This document shows positions 1 to 8,083 of a DNA stretch of 64,000 nt, piece after piece. Both the position numbers and the translations under genes were made by a program. The stretch covers positions 3,442,856 to 3,506,855 of the forward strand of contig OY282374.1 of assembly GCA_958295815.1 (NCBI GenBank), read 5' to 3'. The stretch comes from Candidatus Poribacteria bacterium. GTDB taxonomy: Bacteria > Poribacteria > WGA-4E > WGA-3G. Positions within the stretch are counted from its first letter, which is position 1. Every line of letters starts with the position of its first letter. The notes under the pieces are model-generated. The model saw nothing but the letters and a program-made list of their open reading frames with translations. It ran no database searches and had not been told where the DNA came from.

Positions 1-2
1 AT

Positions 3-1352
3 GCTGTGAAAGTTATAGCCTCAGACGGCACTCACACAGACAGCGTTATCGTCACGATACACGTCTTAAGTGAGATTGTGGAAATACCCGATCCCAGTTT
101 GGCGTGGGCGATTCGTAGAGCACTTAGCTTGAGAAACAGTGCTGACATCACAAAGAGCGCAATGGCACAGTTAACGACGCTGCGTGCTGACAGCGCGCTT
201 TTTAGAGGGCGTCCTGTCCCCAAGGATCTCACTGGATTGGAACACGCAACGAACCTAACGCACTTAAATCTCAGTGGTGATAGGGTTATTGACCTCACCC
301 CGATTGCGGGACTAAGGAACCTTATATCGTTGAGGCTCTACAGTAATGAATTCTCTTCTCTTACCCCGCTTGAAGGCTTGACGAGCCTAAAAAGTCTGGA
401 TCTCTCGTCTAATGGTATAAACGATATTACGTCGCTCATAGGTTTGACGAACTTAGTTGAATTGTTTATCCAACTCAATGAAATACAGGATATTACTCCG
501 CTCAAAGACATGACGAATCTCGAGACCCTTTATCTTCCAGAGAATAATGTGGAAGATATTACGGCTCTTGAAGGTTTGACGAACCTAACTCGATTGTATA
601 TCAACGCCAACAGTATACAGAACATTGCCCCACTCAGAGGTATGACGAACCTCGAGACCCTTTATCTCTCCAACAATGATATGGAAGATATTACGGCTCT
701 TGAAAGTTTGACGAACCTCAAGTATTTACATCTCAGCTACAATCGTCGTCTTACGGATGTCAGTCCCCTTGCAGGATTAGTCAATCTTGAGATATTACGT
801 CTCTTCGGGTGTCCAATTGAGGATCTTACGCCGCTCGCTGACCTAACAGCAGACATTGACATTGATGTGTCCGTCGGATCTGCTCCAGCAATGAATGCAG
901 ACGCGATTGATTCCCTTCTGGAACCAGCGTTGCTTCAGACATTAGATAGAGAGATGCTTCAGACACGGCTGCAGGCATTGCGAGTTGAAAGCGACGGATC
1001 CCTGAAGTACCAGCGAGCGATCGCGTTACTTGAAAGTGTGTTGGCGTCAATGTCTCCAGACAAGACGGTGCTGCTATCAAATTATCCGAATCCGTTCAAT
1101 CCTGAGACATGGATCCCGTATCACTTGGCGAAGTCGACCCATGTAGAGGTTACTATCTATGATCCGTCCGGCACGGTGGTTCGGCATTTAGAGTTGGGAC
1201 ATCAATCGTCAGGTTACTACACGAGCCGTAGCCAGGCGGCGTATTGGGACGGTAAGAACGATTTCGGTGAACGTGTCGCGAGTGGTATCTATTTCTATCA
1301 GCTCCAGGCGGATACTATATCCCCGGTCCGTAAAATGCTCATCCTAAAATAA
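3..1352 (+). CDS. LRR surface protein with FlgD/sorting-type C-terminus (5' partial)
   Basis: The gene is probably cut by the window edge. The first residues (VKVIASDGTHTDSVIVTI) match the end of a cadherin-like repeat in the next gene, so the true start lies upstream. Residues about 75-280 form roughly nine internalin-type leucine-rich repeats of about 22 residues (pattern LxxLxxLxLxxNxIxDIxPL). A short helical linker follows, then a C-terminal domain of about 95 residues beginning NYPNPFNPETWIPY and ending in KMLILK, a FlgD-Ig/Por-type sorting module. It is expected to be exported and cell-surface attached, with the LRRs acting as a binding surface; the ligand is unknown. The last 400 bp closely resemble the 3' end of the following gene, so the two are paralogous in this part. 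Confidence 0.85.
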   Translation, partial: AVKVIASDGTHTDSVIVTIHVLSEIVEIPDPSLAWAIRRALSLRNSADITKSAMAQLTTLRADSALFRGRPVPKDLTGLEHATNLTHLNLSGDRVIDLTPIAGLRNLISLRLYSNEFSSLTPLEGLTSLKSLDLSSNGINDITSLIGLTNLVELFIQLNEIQDITPLKDMTNLETLYLPENNVEDITALEGLTNLTRLYINANSIQNIAPLRGMTNLETLYLSNNDMEDITALESLTNLKYLHLSYNRRLTDVSPLAGLVNLEILRLFGCPIEDLTPLADLTADIDIDVSVGSAPAMNADAIDSLLEPALLQTLDREMLQTRLQALRVESDGSLKYQRAIALLESVLASMSPDKTVLLSNYPNPFNPETWIPYHLAKSTHVEVTIYDPSGTVVRHLELGHQSSGYYTSRSQAAYWDGKNDFGERVASGIYFYQLQADTISPVRKMLILK

Positions 1353-1396
1353 TTATCTAATACACTGTGTAGAAGCGAAAATGCTCTACCTTCGCT

Positions 1397-1417
1397 GGCG
1401 AGGTTTGAAACCTCGCC
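1397..1417. repeat. GGCGAGGTT-type palindromic repeat, copy 1
   Basis: A perfect hairpin (GGCGAGGTTTGAAACCTCGCC) lies just after the LRR gene. It is preceded by ACCTTCGCT and followed at 1431-1449 by GTCTAAGTAATTGTAAAAT. The same core recurs at 7501-7521 and 33422-33442, and in broken form near 18616-18656. It could serve as a terminator, but the recurrence with conserved flanks marks it as a dispersed REP-like element. Confidence 0.75.
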
Positions 1418-1478
1418 AACTCACAGTGTCTAAGTAATTGTAAAATCTGCGATAAAAAGATAAACAAAGGAGTTTATC

Positions 1479-2978
1479 ATGAAACAGCAAGTTTTGACTC
1501 ACAAACTCACCGTGTTTATTTTCACTGGATTATTATTCATATATCTTATACGCGGTGTGGCTTATGCGGAAGAACTGAGATTCATAGAAGGTGAGGCAAC
1601 TACCCGCGAAATAGCGGAAAATACCGCAGTAGGCACAAATGTTGGAGATCCTATAAAATTTTCCACGAATGCCTGCCGTCGCTTCAGACTCCATGGTCCC
1701 GATGCGGGGTCGTTCGATATCGTGCGGGTCTACCGTGGTGTGCAGTTGAAAACCAACACCACATTTGACTACGAAACCAAGAACTCCTATGAAGTAGTAG
1801 TCACCGCCGTAAGTACTTGGAATTCAGACACAATCACGGTGACCATTAATGTCATAAATGTCAATGAAACACCGATGTTTTCCGAGGCAATTGATGGGAC
1901 ACGTCGTATCCACCGCTCAATTCCAGAAAATTCAGCGGCAGGTACAAACATCGGGAACCCGATATCAGCGATTGATCCTGATGGTTCTGAAGATGTTTTG
2001 ACATACAATCTCAGTGGTGCCGATGCCAGTATGTTTCAAATTGATAGTCAGGTGGGTCAGTTGAGAACCAAGATGCCGCTCGACTATGAAGCCTTCAACA
2101 GCGATCCACACGCCTATTCGGTAAATGTCCAGGCTTCCGATGGCACAATGTCTACTGAAACTGAGGTTTTGATTGATGTTGAACCCGTAAACGAATTCGC
2201 ACCAGTTTTCATAGAAGGGGAATCAGCGACCCGTGAAATACACGAAAAAGAAGAAGTAGGCGCGAATATCGGGACACCTGTCTCATCAACGGATATGGAC
2301 ATGGGTGAAACTTTAGAATACAGTCTCACCGATGCTGACCCGGATGTTTTTGAGGTGGATAGTAGCACGGGTCAATTGAGAACTAAGACTACACTGGATT
2401 ATTCAACCAAGCCCACCTATACGGTGAAAGTAGTGGTCTCCGATGGCAGTCGGATAGACAGTATTGTGGTCACTATTAATATCTTATCTGACGAGACGGT
2501 AGCATTCGCTCCGACTATTAAGTCGGATAGAACCGCCTCTGATCTGGAACCAGCGTTGTTTAATACCTTGGATATAGAAGAACTTCAAGTGCATCTGCAG
2601 AAATTATCTGCTGAAAGCGATGGCTCTCTGAAGTACCAACAAGCTATCGCACTACTTGAAAGTATTTTAGAGTCAATGCGTCCAGACACAACGCTGCTCT
2701 TGGCGAACTATCCGAATCCATTCAATCCTGAGACATGGATCCCGTATCACTTGGCGAAAGCGAGCCATGTGCAAATTACCATCTATGATGCCTGTGGTAC
2801 CGTCGTTCGCCATTTAGAGTTGGGACACCAATCGGTAGGTTACTACACCAGTAGACGCCGTGCGGCGTATTGGGACGGCAAAAATGATTTCGGTGAACGT
2901 GTCGCCAGTGGTATCTATTTCTATCAACTCCAAGCAGACACTGTATCCCCGCTACGCAAAATGGTTATTTTAAAGTAG
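1479..2978 (+). CDS. Cadherin-like repeat surface protein with FlgD/sorting-type C-terminus
   Basis: The start is an ATG preceded by AAAGGAG with good spacing. A hydrophobic N-terminal segment (residues about 8-30) is a signal peptide. Three cadherin-like modules of about 100 residues follow (roughly 35-130, 131-240, 241-345). Each has the phrase IxENxxxGTNIGxP, a LxxxDAxxFxID strand and a closing LDYExxxxYxVxVxASDG calcium-site motif. The C-terminus (about 400-499) is the NYPNPFNPETWIPY module shared with the preceding gene. Cadherin-like modules usually bind calcium and mediate adhesion; that role here is inferred. The first repeat is degenerate (NACRRFRLHGPDAGSFDIV). Confidence 0.88.
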   Translation: MKQQVLTHKLTVFIFTGLLFIYLIRGVAYAEELRFIEGEATTREIAENTAVGTNVGDPIKFSTNACRRFRLHGPDAGSFDIVRVYRGVQLKTNTTFDYETKNSYEVVVTAVSTWNSDTITVTINVINVNETPMFSEAIDGTRRIHRSIPENSAAGTNIGNPISAIDPDGSEDVLTYNLSGADASMFQIDSQVGQLRTKMPLDYEAFNSDPHAYSVNVQASDGTMSTETEVLIDVEPVNEFAPVFIEGESATREIHEKEEVGANIGTPVSSTDMDMGETLEYSLTDADPDVFEVDSSTGQLRTKTTLDYSTKPTYTVKVVVSDGSRIDSIVVTINILSDETVAFAPTIKSDRTASDLEPALFNTLDIEELQVHLQKLSAESDGSLKYQQAIALLESILESMRPDTTLLLANYPNPFNPETWIPYHLAKASHVQITIYDACGTVVRHLELGHQSVGYYTSRRRAAYWDGKNDFGERVASGIYFYQLQADTVSPLRKMVILK

Positions 2979-3035
2979 TAGGCACACTCCGTGTGCCGTA
3001 ACACTTTTCAGAGGCGCGGTTATTAACCGCGCCTC
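2972..3035. repeat. GTAGTAGGCACAC palindrome (single copy) followed by an 11-bp hairpin
   Basis: Immediately at the stop codon lies AAAGTAGTAGGCACACTCC followed by GTGTGCCGTAA, a 7-bp stem with a 3-nt loop that is the unit of the tandem arrays at 5861 and 14775. A second perfect hairpin at 3011-3035 has GAGGCGCGGTT and AACCGCGCCTC arms around ATT and ends in a short pyrimidine run. The second could terminate transcription of the cadherin-like gene. The first is a dispersed repeat. Confidence 0.75.
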
Positions 3036-3127
3036 TTCCATCTAATAAGCCCTTTTCCCTTCCTTCTATTCCCTCAGAATAACTATACCGAGCCCTTAAC
3101 CGAGTAACAAAATGCTCAGGAATTCTC

Positions 3128-3156
3128 TTGACATTCGTTCACCAATGTGGTTTGAT
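3128..3156 (+). promoter_or_regulatory. Candidate sigma70-type promoter for the methyltransferase gene
   Basis: TTGACA at 3128-3133 is followed after 17 bp by TTTGAT at 3151-3156. The -35 box is perfect, while the -10 box matches consensus at only four positions. It lies about 80 bp before the downstream start codon, in a 260-bp gap otherwise holding only hairpins. Confidence 0.4.
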
Positions 3157-3238
3157 TAGTAAAGTAAATCGTAGACAACCCTTCTCAAATTTCTGATTAA
3201 CTGGAAGTTCATCCTTACCCCTCATCCTTAGGAGAAAA

Positions 3239-4012
3239 ATGAGCAATCTTTCTGGTGAATTTAGTAGAACTGATTTTGGGCATGAAGTATATGATAGATG
3301 GTATCTTGAACATGCTGGCTACAATTTTGAAACGCGAGAATTTATAGAAAAGCATTTTCCTTTCTATGAAAAAGTGTTGGAACTATCCAAAAGCGATAAA
3401 ATATTAGAAGCAGGCTGCGGGATCGGAAGTTATTCACGTGAATTTACACGGCACGGTTATCATGTTGTTGGGATGGACCTGTCGCCTAATTTTCTTTCTG
3501 AAGCGCGAAAAATCACACAGCACGAAAATTTAAAGATTGAATTTATTTTGGGCGACTATAATGAAATGAGTTTTCAAGAGAAGTATTCTGTTATTTTCTT
3601 TGAAGGCTCCTTTTTCTATCGATCCAAGGAAGATTTGGTTTCGCTCCTAAAACGGATCCATAAAGCACTCACACCTAATGGCAGGGTTTACTTTGTGCAT
3701 AGAAATCGATCAATATGGAAGCCGAGGAACCCAATGATTGATTTGAGTGAAACCAAGAAAAACGTCTTTATCCTGCAAAAGTCGGAATATGATGAAGCAG
3801 AGGGTGTGGAGAGATGCACTTGGCTTAAAATAGATTTAGAAACGCGCAAACATTACTGGTGCGATTATTCTAATAAGCATCTCCTTCCAGATGAACTCAA
3901 GAACTGTCTTGTAGCGGCTGGATTTATGGATTTCCATTTCTACAAAAAGCGTAGATTGGGAGATTTCGATCCACTGAATGATAGCGACTTTTCTGTAGTG
4001 GCTAAAAAGTAA
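3239..4012 (+). CDS. Class I SAM-dependent methyltransferase
   Basis: Residues 55-64 (ILEAGCGIGS) are the glycine-rich SAM-binding motif I of class I methyltransferases. An acidic residue closes strand 2 (VVGMDLS), and the region around GDYNEMSF is motif II-like. The 257-residue length suits a free-standing methyltransferase. The substrate cannot be told from sequence. The ATG is preceded by CCTTAGGAGAAAA, a good ribosome site. It stands alone between two hairpin-rich gaps and is more AT-rich than its neighbours, which may hint at separate acquisition. Assignment to the superfamily is firm; a particular reaction is not claimed. Confidence 0.85.
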   Translation: MSNLSGEFSRTDFGHEVYDRWYLEHAGYNFETREFIEKHFPFYEKVLELSKSDKILEAGCGIGSYSREFTRHGYHVVGMDLSPNFLSEARKITQHENLKIEFILGDYNEMSFQEKYSVIFFEGSFFYRSKEDLVSLLKRIHKALTPNGRVYFVHRNRSIWKPRNPMIDLSETKKNVFILQKSEYDEAEGVERCTWLKIDLETRKHYWCDYSNKHLLPDELKNCLVAAGFMDFHFYKKRRLGDFDPLNDSDFSVVAKK

Positions 4013-4150
4013 TAGCAGCAACCTAAACGGAGAGTTAGTAGGTTTGTTGAGTTTTCTTGTAGGAGGGAACTCCGATTCCCGACTTCTTCCATAGAACCTA
4101 GACTAATCCGAAAACTGAATTGCCCTGCATAGTTAGAGGTACCCTATTGT

Positions 4151-4990
4151 ATGAAAGTTGAAAAACCCAAAAAAAAATATGATCAATTAATCGCTGACGG
4201 TTATTGTGTTATTGAGGATGTCTTGAAAGAAGAGATGCTTACCCGACTTCGGACAGTGACTGACGAACTGCTCGACGCGCAGACAGAAGATGAACGTGCA
4301 GCCCATCGCTCATCGGGCAGCATGATCAGCGTGTATATGCATCCACTGTTTGCAGAACTGGTCGTTTATCCACGGGCATTGCAGGCTCTCGATGCTTTGG
4401 GCTTCTTGAGACCAAAATGGTCATCAGGGTACCTCATCAGCAAACCACCTCAAAGTCCACCGCTGTTCTGGCATCAAGACTGGTGGGGTTGGAACGATCC
4501 GTGCAGCTATACACCACTGCCACAACAGCTGTTCCTCATGTACTATTTGGTAGACACAACACCGCATAACGGTTGCCTTCGCGTGATAAAAGGTTCGCAT
4601 CTCAATCGACATCCACTCCATGATATACTGCCCAATGCCCATGGCGAATCGCTCCAGCGCGTGGATGATCCTACCCATCCAGTATACCAACACATGTCCG
4701 GTGAGATTGACATACCCGTAAAAGCGGGGGACCTGGTTATTGGTGATTCCCGACTGTTACACGCTTCACACGCCAATCAGTCAGATGAACGCCGGACTGT
4801 AATTACGCTCTGGTATCATCCATTTTTTGCGTTGTTACCAGCCGAAATGCAGGCACATATCGGTAGACTCCGCCAGAAACTCGGTTGGTCAGATGCAGAT
4901 TGGGAGCGAATCGCCGAACTTGCTCCAGTCTGTCAAGGTGATGTTGAACCGACCAAATGGAATCGCACACCAGGACCTGAGTTGAAATAG
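4151..4990 (+). CDS. Phytanoyl-CoA dioxygenase (PhyH)-family Fe(II)/2-oxoglutarate oxygenase
   Basis: The protein has the double-stranded beta-helix pattern of PhyH enzymes. The facial-triad HxD is at H108-Q-D110 (FWHQDWWGW), the distal histidine is probably H204 in GDSRLLHASH, and the 2-oxoglutarate-binding arginine lies about 13 residues later (ERRTVITLW). The segment GCLRVIKGSH is the usual PhyH core strand. All expected metal ligands are present, so it should be an active oxygenase hydroxylating a small substrate. PhyH paralogs are abundant in Poribacteria-like genomes. A second PhyH-like gene follows 113 bp downstream in the same direction. Confidence 0.88.
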   Translation: MKVEKPKKKYDQLIADGYCVIEDVLKEEMLTRLRTVTDELLDAQTEDERAAHRSSGSMISVYMHPLFAELVVYPRALQALDALGFLRPKWSSGYLISKPPQSPPLFWHQDWWGWNDPCSYTPLPQQLFLMYYLVDTTPHNGCLRVIKGSHLNRHPLHDILPNAHGESLQRVDDPTHPVYQHMSGEIDIPVKAGDLVIGDSRLLHASHANQSDERRTVITLWYHPFFALLPAEMQAHIGRLRQKLGWSDADWERIAELAPVCQGDVEPTKWNRTPGPELK

Positions 4991-5103
4991 TTGTGTTCCA
5001 GTAGAGAATTTCATTTGAAAAAAGCAGTATTTCGTGATATGCTTGCTGAGGATAGTTTTAAGCAACGCCTCTATCCATAGAGTCTAAACGAAAGGAGTTT
5101 TCC

Positions 5104-5862
5104 ATGTCCCAACCCCCGATTTTTCATGATTACACCTTCGGCGACCAAGAGCGGAAAGTATTGGATCGTGATGGTCATTACGTACTTCCAGGACTCCTTA
5201 CTCCGGATGCGCAGGAAGAACTGACGAACGCACTCTCGCATATTCATGAACTCTCGCGTACGTCAAAAGAAAGGCATGAACCGAACCGATTTTCTGCAGA
5301 ATATGACACTTATCTCGAAAGCATAATCGCACATCCGCAGATGCTGGAACTCGCTCGAAAGATCTTAGGTGAAAATATCCGATACGATCACTGTGTCGCT
5401 CTCAACCGTCCCGGAGGCAATCGTGGCATCGGATGGCACAGCCACGGATATTCCGATGATGATCCGAGTTTAGGTTTCGTCCGCATCTTTTTCTATGTTA
5501 ATGGGTTTGAGCCGGACGATGGTGGTTTAAAGGCTGTTCCAGGGAGCCACCTCTATCGGGATGCGAGGATCCATGCACCGACGGACGAAGCACTCCGCGA
5601 GGGGTGGCTTGTAGGAAGAAAGCACCCAGAGACAGGGGAACCCCTTGAAATTGAGGCGTTATCCGCACCATCTGGCACTGTCGCGTTGATGTGGACGCAT
5701 GCCGCACATGCAGTTAACCCAAGAAAATCCAATAGCCATACGCGTTGGTGCGTCGTTTACGCCTATCGGAATCCAGGAAGGCCTTCTGGGGCACGCTGGA
5801 TCACCCCCGAATTTGAGCGAAAGCCGATCCCCGGAGCAGAAGGATTGATGTCCCTCTACTAA
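5104..5862 (+). CDS. PhyH-family protein with HxH in place of HxD
   Basis: The fold signature is clear: RYDHCVALNRPGGNRGIGWH, then the strand FFYVNGFEPDDGGLKAVPGSH, then a distal segment WTHAAHAVNPRKS. Where PhyH enzymes carry HxD, this one has H112-S-H114 (GWHSHGY), so the carboxylate iron ligand is replaced by histidine unless one of D118-D120 substitutes. The distal histidine (H202) and an arginine (R207) are present. The ATG has a good AAAGGAG site. Activity may be altered or the metal site rebuilt, which is inference. The stop codon overlaps the first unit of a 70-bp tandem array. Confidence 0.82.
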   Translation: MSQPPIFHDYTFGDQERKVLDRDGHYVLPGLLTPDAQEELTNALSHIHELSRTSKERHEPNRFSAEYDTYLESIIAHPQMLELARKILGENIRYDHCVALNRPGGNRGIGWHSHGYSDDDPSLGFVRIFFYVNGFEPDDGGLKAVPGSHLYRDARIHAPTDEALREGWLVGRKHPETGEPLEIEALSAPSGTVALMWTHAAHAVNPRKSNSHTRWCVVYAYRNPGRPSGARWITPEFERKPIPGAEGLMSLY

Positions 5863-6030
5863 AGTAGTAGGCATACTCCGTATGCCATAACTCAAGGTAG
5901 TAAGCACACTCCGTGTACCGTAAATATGTTAAAGTAGTAGGCATACTCCGTATGCCGTAACTCAAGGTAGTAAGCACACTCCGTGTACCGTAAATATGTT
6001 AAAGCAGTAGGCATTCTCCGTGTGCCGTAA
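5861..6030. repeat. 70-bp tandem array of paired palindromes (about 2.4 copies)
   Basis: Units begin AAAGTAGTAGGCATACTCC at 5861 and 5931, with a third partial unit at 6001, an exact 70-bp period. Each full unit holds two hairpins: GGCATAC-TCC-GTATGCC and a weaker AGCACAC-TCC-GTGTACC. The first stem differs from GGCACAC/GTGTGCC elsewhere by a compensated pair change. The array fills the gap between the PhyH-like gene and the sulfatase and may limit read-through, or simply be a mobile REP derivative. Confidence 0.9.
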
Positions 6031-6042
6031 CCCAGAGCAGCT

Positions 6043-7467
6043 ATGCCACAAAACAAACCAAACATTCTATTTCTCATCAACGACGAACACCGGCCCGATG
6101 TCCTACCCATCGAGGGAGACACGGCTATCCGTACGCCGACACTTTCTCGATTTATGGATGAGGGAATCTACTTCCGCAACGCCTATACCCCGTCACCGAT
6201 CTGTGTTCCTGCACGTCAAAGTTTTCTTTCAGGACTCTATCCGCGTAACTGTGGAAGCCTCAACTTCGGCGATCCGATGCCGACAGAGGTGCGAACGATT
6301 CCAGGGCAGTTAGGGAATTATGGATACTATACCTGTTGCGCAGGTAAAATGCATTTCGTCGGCACAGATGTAATGCACGGTTGGCGTGAACGCATAGGAC
6401 GCGATATTATCGGTAATAACGGTTATCCCTATCCTGCTGTTAAGGATGAGCACTACGCCCAAACTGAATCGGAACCCGGCACTGGTCCCAAGCAGAGCAA
6501 GGTGATCCAGGAGGTTCGGGATGCCCAACCCGGCTTAGGGCAGTGGATGATCCATGACCAATACAATGTGGACGGAGCGCTCCTGTTCCTTGAGGAGTAT
6601 TTCGTCAACGCTACTTATGATCGTCCGAAGTTCAATCCACTCTGCATGGCGGTAAGCCTTATAGCACCGCACTATCCCTATCAGTGTCCATTCGACCTGT
6701 TTAATTACTACATGCAACGGGTGGAACCGATTGTCGAAGAACCGAACGAACAGTTTGGATATGACGACTTTTTCAGGGTTCGGGTTGGCGAAGACGTTAC
6801 TTATCGGCAGGCACACCGCGCGACCGCCGCCTACTACGGAATGATCGAGTGGATGGACGCACAGTTCAACCGAGTCATTGAGAAACTTGAACACCTGAAT
6901 GTCTTGGACGATTTTATCATCGTTTTCCTCTCTGACCACGGCGAGATGCTTGGAACGAAAGGACTCTGGGAAAAACAAAGCTACTTTGAGGCTTCTGCCC
7001 GTGTGCCACTATCTATCTGGTATCCAAAGCGATTTGGACGAGAGCCGAAAATCGTTGAGCAGAATGTTTCGTTAGTCGATCTATTTCCAACTATTTGTGA
7101 GTTAGCAGAGATTCCAGCCCCTGATGAACTTGACGGACAGTCGCTTCTGCCACTGATCGAAGGAAATGCGACCGACTGGCATGATACTGTTTATAGTGAA
7201 CTTTGGCGGGCACAAAATGGACCCTCCGTGATGGTCAAAGAGGGCAACTTGAAGTATTTCAGATTCGATAATGACAAAGGGTGGCCCGATCAACTCTTCG
7301 ATCTCTCCAATGATCCAGATGAACGAAACAACTTGATTGACGTTCCTGCCTATGCCGACGCACTCTCAAGGCTGCGATCAAAAGCCGAAGCATTGCCTCC
7401 ACCGCGTCGAAAAGACGAAAAAAACTGTTTCATTGACCCACATCGTCCGATCGTGTTATCCAATTAA
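6043..7467 (+). CDS. Type I sulfatase (alkaline phosphatase superfamily)
   Basis: N13-D14 (FLINDEHRPD) sits at the metal-binding N-terminal position. C54-V-P-A-R58 is the CxPxR signature whose cysteine is converted to formylglycine by a maturase not present in this window. Metal-binding LSDHGEMLG and the following KQSYFEASARVPL segment are also in place. The length of 474 residues is normal. No signal peptide is visible at the chosen ATG, so it may be cytoplasmic, as for many Poribacteria sulfatases. It should hydrolyse a sulfate ester, plausibly on a marine or sponge polysaccharide; the substrate is unknown. The ribosome site is weak and lies next to the tandem array. Confidence 0.9.
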   Translation: MPQNKPNILFLINDEHRPDVLPIEGDTAIRTPTLSRFMDEGIYFRNAYTPSPICVPARQSFLSGLYPRNCGSLNFGDPMPTEVRTIPGQLGNYGYYTCCAGKMHFVGTDVMHGWRERIGRDIIGNNGYPYPAVKDEHYAQTESEPGTGPKQSKVIQEVRDAQPGLGQWMIHDQYNVDGALLFLEEYFVNATYDRPKFNPLCMAVSLIAPHYPYQCPFDLFNYYMQRVEPIVEEPNEQFGYDDFFRVRVGEDVTYRQAHRATAAYYGMIEWMDAQFNRVIEKLEHLNVLDDFIIVFLSDHGEMLGTKGLWEKQSYFEASARVPLSIWYPKRFGREPKIVEQNVSLVDLFPTICELAEIPAPDELDGQSLLPLIEGNATDWHDTVYSELWRAQNGPSVMVKEGNLKYFRFDNDKGWPDQLFDLSNDPDERNNLIDVPAYADALSRLRSKAEALPPPRRKDEKNCFIDPHRPIVLSN

Positions 7468-7500
7468 ATTTGCTTTACGCAAAAATGCCCTACCTTCGCT

Positions 7501-7521
7501 GGCGAGGTTTCTAACCTCGCC
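7501..7521. repeat. GGCGAGGTT-type palindromic repeat, copy 2
   Basis: GGCGAGGTTTCTAACCTCGCC is preceded by AATGCCCTACCTTCGCT, nearly the same left flank as copy 1 at 1385-1396. It lies between the convergent sulfatase and NUDIX genes and could act as a bidirectional terminator. Confidence 0.75.
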
Positions 7522-7564
7522 TATTATCGAACTGAGTTCATGTTACATTTGTAAGTTTTTCGGT

Positions 7565-8032
7565 CTACCTGATAAAAGTCATCATTTCTTCACTGTAGGC
7601 ATCTTTGATACGCTGCACATGATTCAAAAGCAGATCCATTTCTTGTATCTCTTGATAGGAATAATATCCATACTCGGTTGTTTCGCAGCTAAGCCGAAGT
7701 GCACCACCCACAATTTCTGCCTCGAAACATAAAGCCACCAACTGAATTTTATTTCCATCTCGATACACGATTAGTTGATCTGGGGTTGTGTACACGCCAA
7801 TTAAACGTTTAATTGTGACCTGCAAACCCGTTTCTTCTTCGACTTCCCGAATACACGTCTCACTTGCACTTTCACCCGGCTCCATCCCGCCACCCGGTAA
7901 ACACCATTGATTGTTATCTTCGCGCCTTGTTAATAGAATCTTTTCGCGAGCCTTGTCAAAAATAACAGCCGAACAGCCAACCCGGATTGTGCCATTTTGA
8001 CCAACACGATCTCCTGTGATAATTTGTGCCAT
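7565..8032 (-). CDS. NUDIX hydrolase
   Basis: Residues 48-70 form a complete Nudix box (G-x5-E-x7-R-E-V-x-E-E-x-G-L), starting GGMEPGES and ending REVEEETGL. Such enzymes hydrolyse nucleoside diphosphates linked to another moiety. The box is intact, so activity is expected; the substrate cannot be assigned. At 155 residues it is a minimal single-domain member. It is transcribed away from the DUF234-type ATPase gene, whose end lies 51 bp upstream. Confidence 0.88.
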   Translation of the reverse strand: MAQIITGDRVGQNGTIRVGCSAVIFDKAREKILLTRREDNNQWCLPGGGMEPGESASETCIREVEEETGLQVTIKRLIGVYTTPDQLIVYRDGNKIQLVALCFEAEIVGGALRLSCETTEYGYYSYQEIQEMDLLLNHVQRIKDAYSEEMMTFIR

Positions 8033-8083
8033 TTCTACTTCTCCATCTGTTGTTGAAAGGTATACGTTCTTTCAATAATCAGG

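Noticed and set aside
5881..6030. The regular 70-bp spacing looked at first like a CRISPR array
   Set aside because: Whole units including the supposed spacers are repeated, copies number under three, and no cas gene is near. It is a tandem array of palindromes.
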